Position numbers and translations under genes: made by a program
Notes under the pieces: generated by a model
Told to the model about the DNA's origin: nothing
Seen by the model: the letters and a program-made list of their open reading frames with translations, nothing else
Databases searched by the model: none
Part shown: positions 8,203 to 15,990 of the stretch, in pieces
How the letters are laid out: the number at the start of each line of letters is the position of its first letter
How positions within the stretch are numbered: the stretch's first letter is position 1
Source: Blastopirellula marina DSM 3645
GTDB lineage: Bacteria; Planctomycetota; Planctomycetia; Pirellulales; Pirellulaceae
Assembly (NCBI RefSeq): GCF_000153105.1
Contig: NZ_CH672377.1
Location: 1,458,405 to 1,522,404 of the forward strand
Reading direction: 5' to 3'
DNA length: 64,000 nt

Positions 8203-9057
8203 CTACCGCGTATAGCTCCAGCGGCTACCGCCAAATCGATATTCGATCCCGGTAGTAAACGAGAAATTGTGCGTCGTCGAGACGTCGGCCGAACCAAACG
8301 CAATGTTGTCCATCAATTCGCAGCGAAAAGCGAGCCAAGGACGAAAATAATGCTTCAAACCAATCCCGATAGGTAAAGAAAAGTTGGTTTGATCACGATT
8401 AACGCCGTTCACATCGTCATAGCCATAGTAGGTAGCGCCCAGTCCCAACGCCGCGTAAGGGCGCCAAGTCGAGTCTCCCCATGGGTAATACAGCAGATTC
8501 GTGTCAAACATCATCAGCTGGGCGCTGCCGTCGAGCAGCGGATCGGACGCATAGCTGAGCTTGGCGTCACCAAAGGCGAAGCGAATTTCGGTTCCCCAGT
8601 AGTGATCAAAATCGTAGCCCAGGCGAATCCCTTGAATCATCGTGCTGCGGAGCAAGATCTCATTCCGCTCAAGATCGTTGGTCTCGACCACCCCAAAAAA
8701 ATAGTCGAAGTGATAGGGGCGATTTCGCCAACTTGTCCCATAGAGCGGCTGTCCCACGCCTTGATGCCGCGCGGGATCGTCGGGATTTGCGTGATAAAAT
8801 CCAAATCTCTCGTAGATCGCTTGACGGGGAACTTCGCCGTCATGAATCCAAGCTGGCGCGGCGACTTCGGCTTCGCCGGATGGGGCCTGAAAACTGCCGA
8901 ATTGGGAGAAATCGTGTCCCGCAGGCTCTAATTTCGGCGCACTTGTGGGAACCGGCGCAGCGGCGGAAACCGCTTCCTGTGCGCATGAAATGGCCGTGAT
9001 CACGAAAAAAGTCGCAATCGCTAGCGTCAGAACGACAAACTGGGAGCTTCGGCGCAT
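8203..9057 (-). CDS. Outer-membrane beta-barrel protein with signal peptide
   Basis: A 284-residue exported protein. The start is chosen at the ATG that gives a signal peptide (MRRSSQFVVLTLAIATFFVI, cleavage probably after ISCA, about residue 26). An upstream in-frame extension to 9354 runs through the clpP promoter and is not protein-like. After a Pro-rich linker (about 30-70), the rest alternates aromatic and polar residues in amphipathic strands (GIRLGYDFDHYWGTEIRFAF, YRPYAALGLG-type turns). It ends in a terminal strand FSFTTGIEYRFG followed by a short tail, as in small OmpW/OmpA-type barrels. It may be structural or a small porin. It is transcribed divergently from clpP. Confidence 0.72.
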   Translation of the reverse strand: MRRSSQFVVLTLAIATFFVITAISCAQEAVSAAAPVPTSAPKLEPAGHDFSQFGSFQAPSGEAEVAAPAWIHDGEVPRQAIYERFGFYHANPDDPARHQGVGQPLYGTSWRNRPYHFDYFFGVVETNDLERNEILLRSTMIQGIRLGYDFDHYWGTEIRFAFGDAKLSYASDPLLDGSAQLMMFDTNLLYYPWGDSTWRPYAALGLGATYYGYDDVNGVNRDQTNFSLPIGIGLKHYFRPWLAFRCELMDNIAFGSADVSTTHNFSFTTGIEYRFGGSRWSYTR

Positions 9058-9314
9058 AGAGTTCGTTTCTTCACCAAAAGGGCGGCGGATTGTGATAATT
9101 TCGCCGGCCTGCGTCAAGATGAAGTAGGTAGCGCGGCTACGAAAAGAGTGCCGGTTACGCCGACCATCGCTGTGAAAATGCGCAAGCTGACGGCGTGCTT
9201 GGGGAGATCCCACGGTTGTCTTACGACGCGACTTCGAGAAAATAGAAAACAGCCCCGCGACGCTCGTGTCGATCGGCGGGGAGCGACCCGTCTCTAGAGA
9301 AGGATCTTTGTGCA

Positions 9315-9950
9315 ATGAACACGCCGTTTTCGGATTTTCGCTCCCCATCGGCAATGGCTTACGCCGAGTACCAACGTCAGCGTCAAATGACGCTAGGCGA
9401 CATGTTGCTAGAAAATCGGATCGTCTTTCTGCAAGGCGAAATCTACGACGGCAACGCCAACGAACTGGTGATGAAGCTTTTGTATCTGCAAAGCGAGAAT
9501 CGCCGGAAGCCGATTAACTTTTACATCAACTCGCCAGGCGGCAGCGTCACTGCGACGATGGCCATCTACGACACGATGAAAGTGATCTCTTGCCCGGTCT
9601 CGACCTACTGCGTAGGTTTGGCCGCATCGGGCGGAGCGGTGCTGTTGGCCGGCGGCGAAGCAGGCAAACGCTTCATTCTGCCGCACGCCAAAGTGATGAT
9701 TCACCAGCCGCATGGCGGTGTCGGCGGTCAGGTTTCGGATATCGAAATCCAGGCCGACGAAATTCTCAAGACCCGTGATGTACTGAATCAGGTCTTGGCC
9801 GATCACTGCAATCAGCCGGTCGAAAAAATTGCGAAAGACACCGACCGTGACTTTTACCTAGACGCCAACGCCGCCAAGGCATACGGCATCGTCGACGAAA
9901 TTTTGACCAAGCCGCTAGGCGAACCAGGCGACGAAGACGACGACAAGTAA
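9315..9950 (+). CDS. clpP: ATP-dependent Clp protease proteolytic subunit (first copy)
   Basis: A 211-residue serine protease subunit that forms the ClpP barrel with a ClpX or ClpA/C unfoldase. The catalytic triad is Ser105 (AASGGAVLL), His130 (MIHQPHGG) and Asp179 (DTDRDFYL). The oxyanion loop SPGGSVTA is at 73-80. The residue after the catalytic Ser is Gly instead of the usual Met (AASMGA), and the C-terminus has an acidic tail (GDEDDDK). These features mark it as the more divergent of the two tandem copies. The second clpP starts 51 bases downstream, so a mixed ClpP1P2 barrel is plausible. Confidence 0.95.
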   Translation: MNTPFSDFRSPSAMAYAEYQRQRQMTLGDMLLENRIVFLQGEIYDGNANELVMKLLYLQSENRRKPINFYINSPGGSVTATMAIYDTMKVISCPVSTYCVGLAASGGAVLLAGGEAGKRFILPHAKVMIHQPHGGVGGQVSDIEIQADEILKTRDVLNQVLADHCNQPVEKIAKDTDRDFYLDANAAKAYGIVDEILTKPLGEPGDEDDDK

Positions 9951-10001
9951 TCGCAATCGCCGCGGCTTTTATCCAGTCATCCCGAACGGAGTTTCCCTAC
10001 G

Positions 10002-10592
10002 ATGCCTTTGATTCCTTACGTCGTTGAAAAGAGCGGACGCGAAGAACGCGTCTACGACATTTATAGCCGGCTGCTGAAAGACCGAATCATCTTCCTGGGC
10101 ACCCAGGTCAACGATGAAATGGCCAACTGCATTGTCGCCCAGATGTTGTTCCTGCAGTCCGAAGATCCGGCGGCAGACATCCATTTGTACGTCAACTCGC
10201 CAGGCGGCAGCGTCAGCGCCGGCATGGCGATTTACGACACAATGCAGTTTATCACCTGCGATGTGGCGACCTACTGCATCGGTCAGGCCGCGTCGATGGG
10301 CGCCGTGCTTTTGACAGCTGGCGCAGCCGGCAAGCGTCACGCATTGCCCAATGCTCGCGTCATGATTCACCAACCGTTGGCCGGCATGCAGGGGACCGCG
10401 GAAGAAATCTTGATCCATGCGACCGAGTTCAAGCGGATCAAACATCGCCTGAATGAAATCTTGATCAAGCATACCGGTCACACGATCGACCGCATTGAGA
10501 AAGATACCGATCGCGATCGTTTCATGTCGGCTGAAGAGTCGTGTGAATATGGTCTGATCGATCATGTCATCGAAAAGATGCCGGGCAAATAG
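10002..10592 (+). CDS. clpP: ATP-dependent Clp protease proteolytic subunit (second copy)
   Basis: A 196-residue ClpP of standard length. The triad is Ser98 (AASMGAVLL), His123 (MIHQP) and Asp172 (DTDRDRFM), spaced as in E. coli ClpP. The N-terminal [20 protein letters not shown] is the typical mature-type axial-loop region. It shares about half its residues with the copy just upstream and is closer to the general bacterial consensus. No clpX follows. The next gene is the BRCT-MerR-TPR protein. Confidence 0.97.
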   Translation: MPLIPYVVEKSGREERVYDIYSRLLKDRIIFLGTQVNDEMANCIVAQMLFLQSEDPAADIHLYVNSPGGSVSAGMAIYDTMQFITCDVATYCIGQAASMGAVLLTAGAAGKRHALPNARVMIHQPLAGMQGTAEEILIHATEFKRIKHRLNEILIKHTGHTIDRIEKDTDRDRFMSAEESCEYGLIDHVIEKMPGK

Positions 10593-10642
10593 GCCTGGCG
10601 TTTGCCTTGGAAAATGGCCGTGACGGCCGACTTAGTCAAGCT

Positions 10643-11809
10643 ATGACGCAATTGCACGACACCGCGGCGACGTTTTCTGGTCGCCGCGTGGCGTTTCTTG
10701 GCAAGTTGGCCGGAATGTCACGCAAAGACGCTTCCGCCTTGCTGGCCGCCGCCGGCGCCAAAGCGGTGGAGCGTCCGACTGTCGATATTGACTTGCTGGT
10801 GATCGGCGAAAACGACTTGCCGATCTTCGGCGAAATTGATTTTCCCTCCGCCGCGATCCAACAGGCCGCGGCGGATGGACGGATCGAGATCATCCAAGAG
10901 ACGACCCTCTGGGAGCGGCTGGGCCTACTCGAAACGCAGCAGCGCATCCAACGTCTTTATACGCCGGCGATGTTGGCAGATCTGCTCGGCGTCTCCAAAG
11001 CGATCATCCGCCGTTGGCAACGTCGCGGACTGATCCAGCCGGTCCGCGAAGTTCGCAAACTCCCCTATTTCGACATCCGCGAAGTCGCCACAGCGCAGCG
11101 GCTCGCCCAACTGCTCGCCGCAGGCACTTCGGCCGATCATATCGAACGACAACTCGCGTCGCTGCAAAGCTTGTCGAGTTGCGTCGATCGTCCGCTGGAG
11201 CAACTTTCGATCATCGTCGAAGGGCGCAGCGTTCTGCTTCGCCAAGGAGAAGGACTGATCGAGCCGGGGGGACAAATGCGGATCGATTTTGAAAAGCTAG
11301 AGCCCGATTGGCTTCCGGAATTGACCGAAAACGCCGTCTCGGCGCCCCGGCGGACGCCTGCGGCTCTTGTGGATCTGGCGGCCGAGTATGAAGACGCTGG
11401 TCGCTTTGACGCGGCCGTCGAAGCTTTGGAAGCCGCAGCCGCGGACATGGAAGAATCGTCCGAACTCTACTTTCAACTGGCCGAACTCTACTACCGGAGC
11501 GGCAAGGCCGAACTTGCGGTCGAACGATACGCGGCCGCGATCGACTTGGAGCCGGACTTCGTCGAAGCGCGCAGCAATCTGGCCTGCACGTTGGTCGAAT
11601 TGGGCAAACTCGATGAAGCGACGACCCAATTTCAGGCCGCAATTGCGATTTATCCCGATTATTTCGACGCGCAGTATCATCTGGCCCGCTTGCTGGACCA
11701 GAGCGGACGCGGGGACGAAGCGACCGCCCATTGGGAAGCTTGCCGCTTTTTGGCGCCCGACGACGCGCTGCAGGACGAAGCGGCCGAGCGACTTGCCGCG
11801 CGGCGGTAG
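10643..11809 (+). CDS. BRCT-like/MerR-type HTH/TPR fusion protein
   Basis: A 388-residue protein with an unusual domain chain. Residues about 9-95 resemble a BRCT domain (FSGRRVAFLGKLAGMSRKDA, then LLAAAGAKAVE...DLLVIGE), as in NAD-dependent ligase or RFC1-type BRCTs. Residues about 106-152 are a MerR-type DNA-binding helix-turn-helix (YTPAMLADLLGVSKAIIRRW, then RRGLIQP...YFDIREV). Residues about 240-375 hold at least three TPR repeats (ALVDLAAEYEDAGRFDAAVE, YFQLAELYYRSGKAELAVE, ARSNLACTLVELGKLDEATT). The chosen start is the ATG at 10643; a TTG at 10607 is possible. The chain suggests a DNA-bound scaffold or regulator, but the function is unknown. It lies between clpP and a protein kinase gene. 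Confidence 0.75.
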   Translation: MTQLHDTAATFSGRRVAFLGKLAGMSRKDASALLAAAGAKAVERPTVDIDLLVIGENDLPIFGEIDFPSAAIQQAAADGRIEIIQETTLWERLGLLETQQRIQRLYTPAMLADLLGVSKAIIRRWQRRGLIQPVREVRKLPYFDIREVATAQRLAQLLAAGTSADHIERQLASLQSLSSCVDRPLEQLSIIVEGRSVLLRQGEGLIEPGGQMRIDFEKLEPDWLPELTENAVSAPRRTPAALVDLAAEYEDAGRFDAAVEALEAAAADMEESSELYFQLAELYYRSGKAELAVERYAAAIDLEPDFVEARSNLACTLVELGKLDEATTQFQAAIAIYPDYFDAQYHLARLLDQSGRGDEATAHWEACRFLAPDDALQDEAAERLAARR

Positions 11810-11944
11810 CGTCTCAATCTTGCCCCCGGGTCGTTCCCCACTTAAAGTGGTAAATGGAACAGACAACAGGCGCACGGCGACCAAGCCAGCGGTCGCAAAT
11901 CCCGGGCGCTGCTATACCTTTCGCCGCTCTTAGGCATTGCCCTC

Positions 11945-12823
11945 ATGAAGCTACTCGACAAGTTGGCTGCGTTCTTCAAGTCGAACCGACTCGATATTCC
12001 TGCTCGTTTTGAGCGAATTCGCGAGTCGATAACCGGCACGATGAGCGAGTTTATGGTGGTGCGCGAACACTCGACTGGTCGCGTCTACGGCCTGAAAATT
12101 CTCGACAAAGAGAAGCAGGAATTCTTCGACTCCCGTTTTGCAGGGCTCAAACGCCCTTGTGAAGGGGAAATTGCCTGTAGCATGAAACATCCCAACGTCG
12201 CCGAGGCCTACGAACATGGCCTGCTGGTCAACGGCCAGCAGTACGTGCTGATGGAAATGGTCGAGGGCCGTGGGCTGCAGGCGATGTGCAACGATCATGA
12301 TCCGCACTTGGAAGGGGAACAGCTGAATCTGCTGCGGCAAATGGCGGAATCGTTGGCCTACGTTCACGATCAGGGATATATTCACCGCGATATTTGTTCC
12401 CGCAATTTCATCGTTTCTCGCGACGGAAAAACGGTGAAACTGATTGATTTTGGCCTCAGCTTGCCGGCCAAGCCCGAGTTCATGACCGCAGGCAACCGTA
12501 CCGGCACCCCCAACTACATGTCGCCCGAGATCGTCCGCCGCCGACCGACCGATCAAAGATCCGATATTTTTGCTTTTGGCGTAACCGCTTACCGTCTATG
12601 CGGTTACGAGCTTCCGTGGATCGCCCAAACCGGCACCGGAAAAGATGCGCTGCAGCACGATACGATAGCGCCGCGCGATATTAAGGCGTTTCGCCCTTAC
12701 ATTGACCCTCGGTTGGCGAAAGCGATTCATAGCTGCATTCAGGTCAATCCGAAGGATCGCCCCCAGACGATGCGTGACTTTTTGACGTTGATCATGGGGA
12801 TCAAAGAGATCGATACCCGGTAG
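11945..12823 (+). CDS. Small Hanks-type protein kinase with atypical catalytic loop
   Basis: A 292-residue, kinase-domain-only protein with no transmembrane or sensor region. Visible kinase elements are Lys51 (YGLKIL), a C-helix Glu at about 73-75, the catalytic loop HRDICSRN (147-154), DFG at 168-170 and SPE in place of APE at 193-195. The glycine-rich loop is degenerate (ESITGTMSEFMVV, no GxGxxG). The Lys two residues after the catalytic Asp, found in Ser/Thr kinases, is replaced by Cys151. Arg153 lies four after the Asp, as in the HRDLAARN loop of tyrosine kinases. Probably an active cytoplasmic kinase, but its specificity is open. Confidence 0.85.
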   Translation: MKLLDKLAAFFKSNRLDIPARFERIRESITGTMSEFMVVREHSTGRVYGLKILDKEKQEFFDSRFAGLKRPCEGEIACSMKHPNVAEAYEHGLLVNGQQYVLMEMVEGRGLQAMCNDHDPHLEGEQLNLLRQMAESLAYVHDQGYIHRDICSRNFIVSRDGKTVKLIDFGLSLPAKPEFMTAGNRTGTPNYMSPEIVRRRPTDQRSDIFAFGVTAYRLCGYELPWIAQTGTGKDALQHDTIAPRDIKAFRPYIDPRLAKAIHSCIQVNPKDRPQTMRDFLTLIMGIKEIDTR

Positions 12824-12955
12824 TTTCCGTAGAGGAACTGCCGCGATTGGCCCTTGTCGCGGTCGTGGAAATCGATAAACTGGGAAGTTTCCATGCGACC
12901 AATTGACGGCTCTAGAAGATGATTCGGGCCGTTTCCCAATACCGGAGATAGAACC

Positions 12956-13153
12956 GTGACCATCGACAAAAGCTTGAAAGTGAAGCGCGGCGGCATTTCG
13001 TCTCGCAGCGTTTTGACCCGTGTTGAACGCCTTGAACAGATGCGTAAAGCCGGCAAATTCAATCCCGAGACTGACTCGCCGATCGGTATTCCGAAGACGC
13101 GCGTCATCAAGATCTCGATGAAAAAGAAGAAGAAGAAGGAAGAAGCGACCTAG
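12956..13153 (+). CDS. PVC-type small basic protein
   Basis: A 65-residue, highly basic protein starting with GTG behind CCGGAGATA. It ends in a poly-Lys run (MKKKKKKEEAT). It matches the pattern of the small basic protein family conserved in planctomycetes, verrucomicrobia and chlamydiae: SLKVKRGGISSRSVLTRVER, then a Gly-Lys-Phe segment, then IGIPKTRVIKI. The family function is not established; an RNA- or ribosome-associated role has been suspected because of its charge. It is a single-gene unit closed by a terminator at 13181-13214. Confidence 0.82.
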   Translation: MTIDKSLKVKRGGISSRSVLTRVERLEQMRKAGKFNPETDSPIGIPKTRVIKISMKKKKKKEEAT

Positions 13154-13180
13154 TCGTTATCCTTCTGCAATCGCACATTC

Positions 13181-13214
13181 AAAAAAGCCTGGGCCGCCGC
13201 GTCCAGGCTTTTTT
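13181..13214 (+). terminator. Rho-independent terminator after the small basic protein
   Basis: A 12-bp stem AAAAAAGCCTGG / CCAGGCTTTTTT with a 10-base loop, ending in a long T-run, 27 bases past the stop codon. Confidence 0.92.
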
Positions 13215-13286
13215 GTGCGCCCAGCGAATAGTGGTAGAATTCAACTTCTCCCTATTTCTCGATCCCGCCCCAGGATAGTGCCCCGC

Positions 13287-14558
13287 ATGAAGGTCAAGTT
13301 GGAGTATGGTCGCAACGGCCTGGTCGCAGAGATCCCCGATAACGGCAATGTTCGCACGCTCGCTTACAAAGACGCTCCGCCGCTGGCCGATCCCAACGCG
13401 TCGCTACGAAAAGTCCTGACGCAACCTCATGGGACTGCGCCTCTGGCCGAACTGGCCCAAGGAAAACAGGACGCCTGCATCGTGATCTGCGACATCACGC
13501 GTCCCGTTCCCAACGAAATCATCTTGCGGCCGACGCTGGAGATCTTAGAAGCGGCCGGCATCCCTCGCGACAAGATTGTCATCCTCAACGCGACCGGGCT
13601 TCATCGTCCCAATCACGGCGAAGAACTGGTCGAGATGGTCGGGCAACACATCGTCGACAACTACCGGATCGAAAACCATTACGGCGAGAATCGGGACGAA
13701 CATGCCTATCTCGGCGAAAGCCCCCACGGCGTGCCGATCTGGATCGACCGGCGCTATGTCGAAGCCGATCTAAAGATCACCGTTGGATTGATCGAGCCCC
13801 ACTTCATGGCCGGTTTCTCCGGCGGGCGCAAATTGATCTGCCCCGGCATCGCCCATATCGACACGATCCGCGCCTGGCACTCGCCCCGCTTTCTGGAACA
13901 TGAAAACGCGACGATGGGTTGCCTGATCGACAATCCGGTTCACATTGAGAATACCTCGATCGCCCAAACCGCTGGCTGCGACTTTATCATCAACGTGGTG
14001 ATTGACGCGCATCGTCGCCCCCTAAAATTTGTCGCCGGCGACATGATCGCCGCGTTTGAAGAAGGGGTCGAGTTCGTTCGCGACGTCGTCGTCGATACGC
14101 TCGACCAAGCGGCCGACATCGTCGTCACCAGCAGCGCCGGCTATCCGTTGGATACGACCTTCTATCAGTCGGTCAAAGCGATGGTCGCCGCCGCCAAAGT
14201 GGTGAAGAAAGGGGGCACGATCATCGTCGCCGCGAGCCTTACCGAAGGGATCGGAAGTCCGCCGTTTACCTCCCTCTTCAGCCAGTACGACAGTCTCGAC
14301 GCATTCATGACGGCGATCCTCGATCCTGATTGCTTTGTGATGGATCAATGGCAACTCGAAGAGTTGGCCAAAGCGGCTCGTCAGGCGAAGATTGTGATGG
14401 TTTCCGACGGCATCCCAGCCGAGCGGCTGAGTCAACTGTTTGTTGAGCCGGCGACCAGTGTCGAATCGGCGCTAGAAAGTGCACTGGCCCAACACGGCGA
14501 CGACGCGTCGATTGCGGTGATTCCGAAAGGGCCTTATGTGCTGGCGCAATTGACTTAA
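13287..14558 (+). CDS. larA: Nickel-pincer lactate racemase family protein (LarA)
   Basis: A 423-residue LarA-family enzyme. The start is the ATG giving MKVKLEYGRNG; in-frame sequence upstream is not conserved-looking. Residues matching those described for Lactobacillus plantarum LarA are all present with a constant offset of two: His106 (TGLHR), His172 (EPHFMAG), Lys182 (SGGRK, the pincer cofactor attachment Lys) and His198. The DITRP motif (69-73) carries the substrate Arg. The enzyme interconverts D- and L-lactate or a related 2-hydroxy acid using a nickel-pincer nucleotide. The cofactor genes larB, larC and larE are not in the window. The substrate could differ from lactate, as the family is broad. 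Confidence 0.88.
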   Translation: MKVKLEYGRNGLVAEIPDNGNVRTLAYKDAPPLADPNASLRKVLTQPHGTAPLAELAQGKQDACIVICDITRPVPNEIILRPTLEILEAAGIPRDKIVILNATGLHRPNHGEELVEMVGQHIVDNYRIENHYGENRDEHAYLGESPHGVPIWIDRRYVEADLKITVGLIEPHFMAGFSGGRKLICPGIAHIDTIRAWHSPRFLEHENATMGCLIDNPVHIENTSIAQTAGCDFIINVVIDAHRRPLKFVAGDMIAAFEEGVEFVRDVVVDTLDQAADIVVTSSAGYPLDTTFYQSVKAMVAAAKVVKKGGTIIVAASLTEGIGSPPFTSLFSQYDSLDAFMTAILDPDCFVMDQWQLEELAKAARQAKIVMVSDGIPAERLSQLFVEPATSVESALESALAQHGDDASIAVIPKGPYVLAQLT

Positions 14559-14565
14559 CAAGTTG

Positions 14566-14733
14566 CGTAGTGGGGGTGCAGCAAAAACCGCGTTTGATTT
14601 CACCATCGCCAATCGACGTAACCGGTTTGCGCAACCCACCGGAATCTGCTTGAGCGCCCGGTATTGGTGGGTTGCGCAAGCGGTGATGTTGTTCAAAATT
14701 GGTTGCTGAAAATCGCCTCTTCACCCACCCTAC
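14566..14733. repeat. Nested inverted repeat (MITE-like) between larA and epmA
   Basis: The centre is a perfect 14-bp inverted repeat TTGCGCAACCCACC (14627-14640) / GGTGGGTTGCGCAA (14666-14679) around a 25-base loop. Further out are weaker paired arms (TTCACCATCGCC near 14599 with GCGGTGATG near 14680). At the ends are GTAGTGGGGGTG (14566) and CACCCACCCTAC (14722). The nesting over about 170 bp suggests a folded-back mobile or repeat element. A TA or other target duplication was not clear. Confidence 0.55.
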
Positions 14734-14744
14734 ACGCCATTAGA

Positions 14745-15740
14745 ATGCCTGACGATTTCTCAACTCCTGAAACTTGGCGCCCCACCTGCTCGCTTGAGAA
14801 GCTCCATGCGCGAAGCGAGCTGTTGCAGCAGGTTCGCGCGTTTTTTCTGTCGCGTGAATTTCTAGAAGTCGAAACGCCGTTGCTTTCGCACGATAGCGTG
14901 ATCGATCGTCACTTGGATCCGCTCAGCGTGACGCTATTCCCCGATCCCCGTCGTCCTGAGGAAGGGAAAAAACTGTGGCTGCAAACGTCGCCCGAGTTTG
15001 GGATGAAGCGGCTGTTGGCGGCTGGCGCGACTTCGATCTTTCAAATCGGCAAAGCGTTTCGCGGCGCGGAAATGGGTGAGCGGCACAATGTCGAATTCAC
15101 GATGCTCGAATGGTATCGCGTCGGCGATGGCTACGCGGCCGGACGCAAACTGCTGGCCGACTTGGCCGGCGAAGTCTTGGGCGACAAAGTCGAGATGCTG
15201 ACCTATGCCGAAGCGTTCCAACAGCAGTTGGGAGTCGACCCGCATCGCGCCAGCGGCAACGAGTTACTATCGGTCGCACTGCAGAACCAAGTGCCAACGC
15301 CGGACTCGTACGACGGCTCGGATTGCGACCTGTTGCGCGAACTGTTGCTAACCGAACTGATTGAGCCCCATTTGGGCGCGACGGCCCCGACGATCTTGTA
15401 CGACTATCCCGCGTCACAAGCCGCTTTGGCGCAAGTCAGCACCGACGATCCACCGATCGCCGAAAGATTTGAGCTGTATGTGCAAGGCGTAGAGCTTGCC
15501 AATGGCTATCATGAATTGCTTGACGCCGAACTTTTGCGACAGCGCAATCAGACCAACAACCAAGCTCGCGGTGAGGATGGAAAATATCGATTGCCAGAAG
15601 CAAGTCGCTTGCTGGAAGCGATGGAGTTTGGCCTGCCTGCGTGTAGCGGCACGGCGCTGGGCATGGATCGCTTATTGATGGTCAAGACCGGCGCACGGTC
15701 GCTCGCGGAAGTGTTGTCCTTTCCGATCGATCGTGCGTAA
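14745..15740 (+). CDS. epmA: EF-P-(R)-beta-lysine ligase (EpmA/GenX/PoxA)
   Basis: A 331-residue class II aminoacyl-tRNA-synthetase paralogue matching only the catalytic core of lysyl-tRNA synthetase, with no anticodon-binding domain (family length about 325). Motif 2 is visible as IFQIGKAFRGAEMGERHNVEFT, written here in parts: IFQIGKAFRG then HNVEFTMLEW. Motif 3 is GTALGMDRLLM near the C-terminus, and VQGVELANGYHEL is the typical substrate segment. It activates beta-lysine (or lysine) and attaches it to a conserved Lys of elongation factor P. Neither efp nor epmB is in the window. The ATG start at 14745 lies just past the inverted-repeat element. Confidence 0.92.
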   Translation: MPDDFSTPETWRPTCSLEKLHARSELLQQVRAFFLSREFLEVETPLLSHDSVIDRHLDPLSVTLFPDPRRPEEGKKLWLQTSPEFGMKRLLAAGATSIFQIGKAFRGAEMGERHNVEFTMLEWYRVGDGYAAGRKLLADLAGEVLGDKVEMLTYAEAFQQQLGVDPHRASGNELLSVALQNQVPTPDSYDGSDCDLLRELLLTELIEPHLGATAPTILYDYPASQAALAQVSTDDPPIAERFELYVQGVELANGYHELLDAELLRQRNQTNNQARGEDGKYRLPEASRLLEAMEFGLPACSGTALGMDRLLMVKTGARSLAEVLSFPIDRA

Positions 15741-15786
15741 ACGTCTGGCTGCGCGCCATTTGAATTTGCGATTTTTCGAACTAATG

Positions 15787-15892
15787 GAACACTAGCCCGC
15801 AGCGCGAGCGAGGGAAAAGGGCTGGCGATCCTAACACGGATGGAAGCGGCCAGCCGCATTCCCTCGCCGGCGGACTAGTGTCGTGATTTTTG
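15787..15892 (-). repeat. Dispersed inverted-repeat element, copy B
   Basis: Ends pair as ACACTAG (15789-15795) and CTAGTGT (15875-15881), with further arm pairing GCGAGCGAGGGA / CCCTCGCC. On the minus strand the core reads GGAATGCGGCTGGCC, then CTTCCATCC, then GGATCGCC. This aligns with the core of copy A at 5446-5484 with only a few changes. It lies in the gap between epmA and the CYTH-like gene. Confidence 0.7.
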
Positions 15893-15990
15893 AATTGATT
15901 TCGACGGTGTTTTTCCGTCTCAAATCCGTGGCTTCGCCGTGCTCCATTCTTGTTGTTGATCAATAAACCAAGCGTCAATGGGTCGCTCCG

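Noticed and set aside
9058-9354. An N-terminal extension of the outer-membrane barrel protein
   Set aside because: It precedes the signal peptide, runs through the clpP promoter region and is not protein-like.
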